NCBI RefSeq assembly: GCF_900114915.1
Contig: NZ_FOUS01000020.1
Location: 62,001-126,000, forward strand
Source: Bradyrhizobium sp. Rc3b
Lineage (GTDB): Bacteria > Pseudomonadota > Alphaproteobacteria > Rhizobiales > Xanthobacteraceae
Reading direction: 5' to 3'
DNA length: 64,000 nt
Shown here: positions 59,498 to 64,000 of the stretch, in pieces
How the letters are laid out: each line of letters begins with the position of its first letter
Position numbering within the stretch: the first letter of the stretch is position 1
Notes under the pieces: generated by a model
Database searches by the model: none
What the model was told of the DNA's origin: nothing
The model's input: the letters and a program-made list of their open reading frames with translations, nothing else
Position numbers and translations under genes: made by a program

Positions 59498-62008
59498 ATG
59501 CGCTTGCTGGTGCGGTTCATGGGCTTCCTGTTCGCCGCGGGAACGGTGGTGTTCCTTGTTGGTGTCGGGGCCGTGGCAGGCCTGATCTGGCATTTCTCCA
59601 AGGACTTGCCCGACTACTCTCAGCTTCAGGATTACGAGCCGCCGGTGATGACCCGCGTGCACGCGGTCGACGGCTCGCTGCTCGGCGAGTACGCCAAGGA
59701 GCGGCGGCTGTATTTGCCGATCCAGGCGGTGCCGAAGCTCGTGATCAACGCGTTCCTCGCGGCCGAGGACAAGAATTTCTACGAGCATGGCGGCATCGAC
59801 TACACCGGCATGGCGCGCGCGGGCGTGGTCTACATCCAGAATTACGGCTCGAACCGGCGTCCGCAGGGTGCCTCCACCATCACCCAGCAGGTCGCCAAGA
59901 ACTTCCTTTTGACCAATGAGGTCTCCTTCGCCCGCAAGATCAAGGAAGCCTTGCTCGCGATGCGGATCGAGAAGACCTACTCGAAGGACAAGATTCTCGA
60001 GCTGTATCTGAACGAAATCTATCTCGGTCTGGGTGCCTACGGCATTGCTGCCGCCTCGCTGGTCTATTTCGACAAGTCGGTGAACGAGCTGACGGTGGCG
60101 GAAGCGTCCTATCTGGCCGCGCTGCCGAAGATGCCGGCGACGCTGCATCCGGTCCGCAACCGCGACCGCGCCATCGAGCGCCGCAACTACGTCATCGACC
60201 GTCTGGTGGAGAACGGCTGGATCAAGCAGGCCGACGCCGACAAGGCCCGCAAGGAGCCGCTGGCCGTCACCAACCGGTCCAACGGCGCCCACACCTTCGC
60301 CGGCGAATATTTTGCCGAGGAAGTCCGCCGCGACATCTTCGAGCGCTACGGCGAGAAGAAGCTGTATGAGGGCGGTCTGTCCGTCCGCACCACGCTGGAT
60401 CCGAAGATCCAGGTCATGGCGCGCAAGGCCATGGTCTCGGGCCTCGTGAACTATGACGAGCAGCAGGGCTATCGCGGCGCCATGAGCAAGCTCGATATTT
60501 CGGGCGATTGGGGCGTCAAGCTCGCCGAGATCAAATCGCTGTCCGACATCTCGCCGTGGCGCATGGCGGTGGTGCTGGAGACCAGCGACCAGTCGGCGCG
60601 GATCGGCTTCCAGCCGAACCGCGAGCTTGGCGGCGCCGTGAGCAAGCAGCGCGAGACCGGCATTGTCACGGTTGACGGCGTGCGGTGGGCGCGAGCCGTG
60701 CAGGGCGGAACCAAAGGCAAGACGCCGACGGCGGTGTCGCAGGTGCTGCAGCCCGGCGACGTCATCTATGCCGATCCGCTCTACAAGGATGGCCAGCCGG
60801 TCGAGGGCCAGTACCGGTTGCGCCAGATTCCCGAAGTGTCCGGCGCAATGGTGGCGATGGATCCCTGGACCGGCCGCGTGCTCGCCATGGTCGGCGGCTT
60901 CTCGTTCGACCAGAGCCAGTTCAACCGCGCCACTCAGGCCTATCGGCAGCCAGGTTCGTCGTTCAAGCCGATCGTCTATTCGGCCGCCCTCGACAACGGC
61001 TATACACCCTCGACCGTCGTGCTCGACGCCCCCATCGAAATCGACCAGGGGCAGGGCGCCGGCGTGTGGCGGCCTGAAAACTTCTCCTCGGGCAAATTCC
61101 AGGGACCGGTGACGCTGCGCAACGCGCTGCGGCAGTCGCTCAATACCGTGACGGTGCGGCTCGCGCAGGACATCGGCATGCCCCTGATCGGCGAATATGC
61201 CCGCCGTTTCGGTGTCTATGACGAGCTGCCGAACTATCTCTCCTATGCACTGGGCGCCGGCGAGACGACGGCGATGCGTATGGTCACGGCGTACTCGATG
61301 CTCGCCAATGGCGGCCGCCGGGTGAAGCCGACGCTGATCGATCGCATCCAGGACCGCTACGGACACACCATCTTCAAGCACGACCAGCGTGAATGCCGCG
61401 GCTGCGACGCGCCGGGCGGCTGGAAGAACCAGGCCGAGCCGCAGCTGATCGATCGCCGCGAGCAGGTGCTGGACTCCATGACCGCCTATCAGATCACAGA
61501 GCTGATGGAAGGCGTGGTGCAGGCCGGTACGGCCACGGTCATCAAGGAAGTCGGCAAACCCGTCGCCGGCAAGACCGGCACCACCAACGAGGCCAAGGAC
61601 GCCTGGTTCGTCGGCTTCTCGCCCGACGTCGCCGTCGCCATCTACATGGGCTACGACAAGCCGCGTCCGCTGGGTAAGGGCAATGCCGCAACCGGCGGCC
61701 ATCTGGCCGCGCCCATCGCGCGCGATTTCCTCAAGCTCGCGCTCGCCGACAAGCCCGCCGTTCCGTTCAAGGTGCCGGCTGGCATCAAGCTGGTCCGCGT
61801 CGTCTCCAAGACCGGCATGCGCGCCGGCCCCGGCGAGACCGGCGGAACCATTTTGGAGGCCTTCAAGCCGGGCACGGCGCCGCCGGATAATTATTCGGTC
61901 ATTGGCGTTGCCGACGCTGACGGGCGTGGCGGCGGCATGCCGGCCTCGCAGCAGCAGCAGCCGGATTCCGGCTTCTTCATGCAGCCGGGCACCGGCAGGC
62001 TGTACTGA
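59498..62008 (+). CDS. mrcA: Penicillin-binding protein 1A (bifunctional)
   Basis: 836 residues. N-terminal anchor (FMGFLFAAGTVVFLVGVGAV). Glycosyltransferase family 51 domain: LAAEDKNFYEHGGIDYTGMA (catalytic E90), GASTITQQVAKNFLLTNE and ILELYLNEIYLGLGAYGIAA. An OB-like insertion sits at about 330-420. Transpeptidase: PGSSFKPIVYSAALDNGYTP (Ser at about 487), SLN in LRQSLNTVTVRLAQ and KTGT (about 692). Builds and cross-links peptidoglycan. Follows amiC after 277 bases, a conserved neighbourhood. Confidence 0.96.
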   Translation: MRLLVRFMGFLFAAGTVVFLVGVGAVAGLIWHFSKDLPDYSQLQDYEPPVMTRVHAVDGSLLGEYAKERRLYLPIQAVPKLVINAFLAAEDKNFYEHGGIDYTGMARAGVVYIQNYGSNRRPQGASTITQQVAKNFLLTNEVSFARKIKEALLAMRIEKTYSKDKILELYLNEIYLGLGAYGIAAASLVYFDKSVNELTVAEASYLAALPKMPATLHPVRNRDRAIERRNYVIDRLVENGWIKQADADKARKEPLAVTNRSNGAHTFAGEYFAEEVRRDIFERYGEKKLYEGGLSVRTTLDPKIQVMARKAMVSGLVNYDEQQGYRGAMSKLDISGDWGVKLAEIKSLSDISPWRMAVVLETSDQSARIGFQPNRELGGAVSKQRETGIVTVDGVRWARAVQGGTKGKTPTAVSQVLQPGDVIYADPLYKDGQPVEGQYRLRQIPEVSGAMVAMDPWTGRVLAMVGGFSFDQSQFNRATQAYRQPGSSFKPIVYSAALDNGYTPSTVVLDAPIEIDQGQGAGVWRPENFSSGKFQGPVTLRNALRQSLNTVTVRLAQDIGMPLIGEYARRFGVYDELPNYLSYALGAGETTAMRMVTAYSMLANGGRRVKPTLIDRIQDRYGHTIFKHDQRECRGCDAPGGWKNQAEPQLIDRREQVLDSMTAYQITELMEGVVQAGTATVIKEVGKPVAGKTGTTNEAKDAWFVGFSPDVAVAIYMGYDKPRPLGKGNAATGGHLAAPIARDFLKLALADKPAVPFKVPAGIKLVRVVSKTGMRAGPGETGGTILEAFKPGTAPPDNYSVIGVADADGRGGGMPASQQQQPDSGFFMQPGTGRLY

Positions 62009-62115
62009 GGCTAGAACAATAGGGACGTTATCGCGTCAGCGGTTGCGCTTTGCAGCCGCCGCCGCTACATCCCCCACTCAATTGCACGCGGGATTCCGCG
62101 AGACCAGAGAACGAC

Positions 62116-63247
62116 ATGCGCGCCGAAATCGAACGGTTGGTAGAAGAGATCAAGCAGTCAGTCGGGCTGCTGAGGAGGCATCTTTGACGTCGAGAAATCG
62201 ACGGCACGCCTCGCCGAGCTGAACAAGCTCGCAGAAGATCCCAATCTCTGGAATGATCCCCAGAAAGCCCAGAAGCTGATGCAGGAGCGGACCTCGCTGG
62301 AGGATTCGCTCTCGGGCATCGGCAAGGTCGAGCAGGAGCTCGAAGACGATATCGGCATGATCGAGCTCGGCGAGGCCGAGGGCGATGCCGGCGTCGTCGC
62401 GGAAGCCGAAGCGGCTCTCAAGAATCTCAAGAAGGAAGTGGCGCGCCGCGAGCTCGAGGCGCTGCTGTCGGGCGAAGCCGACCGGTTCGATTCCTATCTC
62501 GAAGTCCACGCCGGCGCCGGCGGCACCGAGAGCCAGGACTGGGCGCAGATGCTGTTGCGCATGTACACGCGCTGGGCCGACACCCACGGCTTCAAGGTCG
62601 AGGTGCTGGAAGAGTCCGAGGGCGAAGAGGCCGGCATCAAGTCCGCGACGATCCAGGTCTCGGGCCACAACGCCTATGGCTGGCTGAAGACGGAAGCGGG
62701 CGTGCATCGCCTGGTGCGCATCTCGCCGTTCGATTCCAACGCGCGGCGGCACACCTCGTTCTCGAGCGTGCAGGTGTTCCCGGTCATCGACGACAGCATC
62801 AAGATCGACATCAAGGAAGCCGACGTCCGCGTCGACACCATGCGCTCGGGCGGCGCCGGCGGCCAGCACGTCAACAAGACCGAATCCGCGGTGCGGCTGA
62901 CGCACATTCCGACCGGTGTCGCCGTGGTCTGCCAGGCCGGCCGCTCCCAGCACAAGAACCGGGCGCAGGCCTGGGACATGCTGCGCGCGCGCCTGTATGA
63001 AATCGAGTTGAAGAAGCGCGAGGAGAAGGCCGCCGCCGACCAGGCCGCCAAGACCGATATCGGCTGGGGCCATCAGATCCGCTCCTACGTTCTCCAGCCC
63101 TACCAGATGGTGAAGGATCTGCGCACGGGCGTGCAGACCTCGGACACCTCGGGCGTGCTCGGCGGCGATCTCGACGACTTCATGGCCGCGACGCTGGCGC
63201 AGCGCGCCTTCGGCACCACGGGTGCCGACATCGAGGACGTGGACTAG
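62116..63247 (+). CDS. prfB: Peptide chain release factor 2, with programmed +1 frameshift
   Basis: The frame from ATG 62116 encodes 23 codons and then meets TGA at 62185-62187; translation resumes in the +1 frame at GAC 62186. The product is about 376 residues. RF2 marks: [16 protein letters not shown] (GGQ near residue 250) and the SPF tripeptide that reads stop codons in [17 protein letters not shown]2 ends translation at UGA and UAA. The in-frame UGA makes synthesis depend on RF2 level, an autoregulation known from E. coli. Three bases separate it from the next gene. Confidence 0.97.
62173..62188 (+). promoter_or_regulatory. prfB programmed frameshift site
   Basis: AGGAGG-CAT-CTT-TGA-C: an internal Shine-Dalgarno three bases before the CTT slippery codon, UGA stop and a following C. 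This is the classical RF2 frameshift arrangement. Confidence 0.97.
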
Positions 63248-63249
63248 CC

Positions 63250-64000
63250 ATGCCCCGCGTCGCCTTCATCGGATTGGGGCGAATGGGTCATGGCATGGCC
63301 GGGCGCTACCTCGATGCGGGCTTCACGGTGACGGTGTGGAATCGCAGCAAGGCCAAGGCTGAAGAGCTGATCGCGCGCGGCGCGCTTTGGGCGACCTCGC
63401 CCGAGGACGCCGCCATCGATGCCGACGCGGTCGTGACCATGGTGGCCGACGACGAGGCCTCGCGCGCGGTCTGGCTCGGACTGAAGGGCGCCGCGAAGAC
63501 CGCCAAGGCCGGCACGATCGCGATCGAATGCTCGACCGTCTCCTATGACCACGCTCGCGAGATGGGCCGCGAGCTCAACGCGCGCGGGCTGATCTACATC
63601 GATTGCCCCGTGACGGGATTGCCGGATGCGGCAGCCGCCGGGAAACTGACGCTGCTGGTCGGCGCCGACGCCGCCGATCTCGAACGCGCGCGGCCGTATC
63701 TGACGCCGATCGGCTCGACCACCCGTCATTTCGGCGCCGTCGGCTCGGGCACCGTCTACAAGCTCATCAACAATCTCATGGGCGCGATTCAGATCGCCGG
63801 CCTCGCAGAGGGCCTCGCCATCGCCGAGCAGGCCGGGCTCGACATGAACCTCGTGCTGGAGTCGATCCAGGCGGGCGTCGCCGCAAGCCCGCAGGTGCAG
63901 CGCCACTCCAAGCGCATGGTCGCCCGCGATTTTTCCGGCGCGACCTTCACCGCCGCGCTGCGGCACAAGGATGCCGCCTACGCCGTGAGACTCGCCGAGA
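63250..64000 (+). CDS. NAD(P)-dependent beta-hydroxyacid dehydrogenase (3' end outside window)
   Basis: ATG three bases after the prfB stop. The first 250 residues of a 3-hydroxyisobutyrate dehydrogenase-type protein: Rossmann FIGLGRMGHGMAGRYLDAGF, ECSTVSYDHAREMGRELNAR, substrate motif YIDCPVTGLPDAAAAGKLTL and the catalytic Lys in GSGTVYKLINNLMGAIQIAG. Related enzymes act on 3-hydroxyisobutyrate, tartronate semialdehyde or glyoxylate-type substrates; the exact one is unclear. Probably cotranscribed with prfB. The C-terminus is cut off. Confidence 0.9.
   Translation, partial: MPRVAFIGLGRMGHGMAGRYLDAGFTVTVWNRSKAKAEELIARGALWATSPEDAAIDADAVVTMVADDEASRAVWLGLKGAAKTAKAGTIAIECSTVSYDHAREMGRELNARGLIYIDCPVTGLPDAAAAGKLTLLVGADAADLERARPYLTPIGSTTRHFGAVGSGTVYKLINNLMGAIQIAGLAEGLAIAEQAGLDMNLVLESIQAGVAASPQVQRHSKRMVARDFSGATFTAALRHKDAAYAVRLAE

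Noticed and set aside
59297-61702. Long minus-strand frame (about 801 codons) opposite mrcA
   Set aside because: Antisense to a clear PBP1A gene; composition (His/Asp/Arg/Gly) is that of a shadow frame.
62279-63247. prfB starting at the ATG 62279
   Set aside because: The 23-codon leader plus classical frameshift site explains the missing N-terminus of RF2.
1-64000. CRISPR array, tRNA, rRNA, complete insertion sequence or prophage
   Set aside because: No regularly spaced repeats, no cloverleaf or rRNA segments, no transposase or integrase frame noticed; the repeats present are short palindromic intergenic units.

Overview
The window looks like a piece of chromosome from a Bradyrhizobium-type alphaproteobacterium (Nitrobacteraceae). 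The evidence is the high GC content, a typical rhizobial housekeeping order (NDUFA12-like complex I subunit, DUF2155 protein, aat, accC-accB-aroQ, DsbA-like protein, M48 protease, RNase E, AmiC, PBP1A, prfB), BA14K and DUF1236 proteins, orphan PF04392-type substrate-binding proteins, and several families of short palindromic intergenic repeats. I saw no rRNA, tRNA, CRISPR array or complete insertion sequence.

Layout. 1-11.9 kb: small exported and membrane proteins, a Flp pilin, an Ada/AraC-type regulator, a PilZ-HTH protein, transporters, a membrane-anchored transglycosylase, a SUKH protein and a ParB-like protein. Four short genes at 1.2-2.5 kb are each preceded by GTTGC/GCAAC palindromes. 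12.0-14.0 kb: a lower-GC island with a retron of the Ec67 type. It has a reverse transcriptase fused to a TOPRIM domain and, directly upstream, an msr-msd RNA closed by an 11-bp perfect inverted repeat. This is the most interesting item here. 14.1-17.9 kb: B12-dependent ribonucleotide reductase. 18.7-31.6 kb: a DMT transporter, a substrate-binding protein in an operon with a membrane nucleotidyl cyclase, a second orphan substrate-binding protein, small poorly known genes separated by a dispersed repeat family, a Tat-exported aspartoacylase-like enzyme, and a response regulator with a hybrid histidine kinase.

32-38.2 kb: a BA14K protein, the NDUFA12-like protein, then an accessory block with a DUF899 protein, a DJ-1/PfpI enzyme divergent from a frameshifted GlxA-type regulator, a bile-acid-symporter-like protein and an HSL-type hydrolase. 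38.4-47.8 kb: DUF2155, aat, a three-gene kinase/response-regulator cluster, biotin carboxylase and BCCP of acetyl-CoA carboxylase, aroQ, a DUF1236 protein and a DsbA-like oxidoreductase. 47.9-64 kb: an M48/TPR protease, aminotransferase, BioY, DctA-type symporter, D-amino-acid dehydrogenase, RNase E with a large His/Asp-rich insertion, AmiC with a CtrA-like site upstream, PBP1A, prfB with a canonical +1 programmed frameshift, and a beta-hydroxyacid dehydrogenase cut by the window end.

Functional links. AmiC, PBP1A and the transglycosylase act on peptidoglycan. AccB, AccC and BioY share biotin. The cyclase and kinase operons are signalling units. The retron is most likely an anti-phage defence element. 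Statements of homology to retron Ec67 rest on recalled sequence features, not on a database search.
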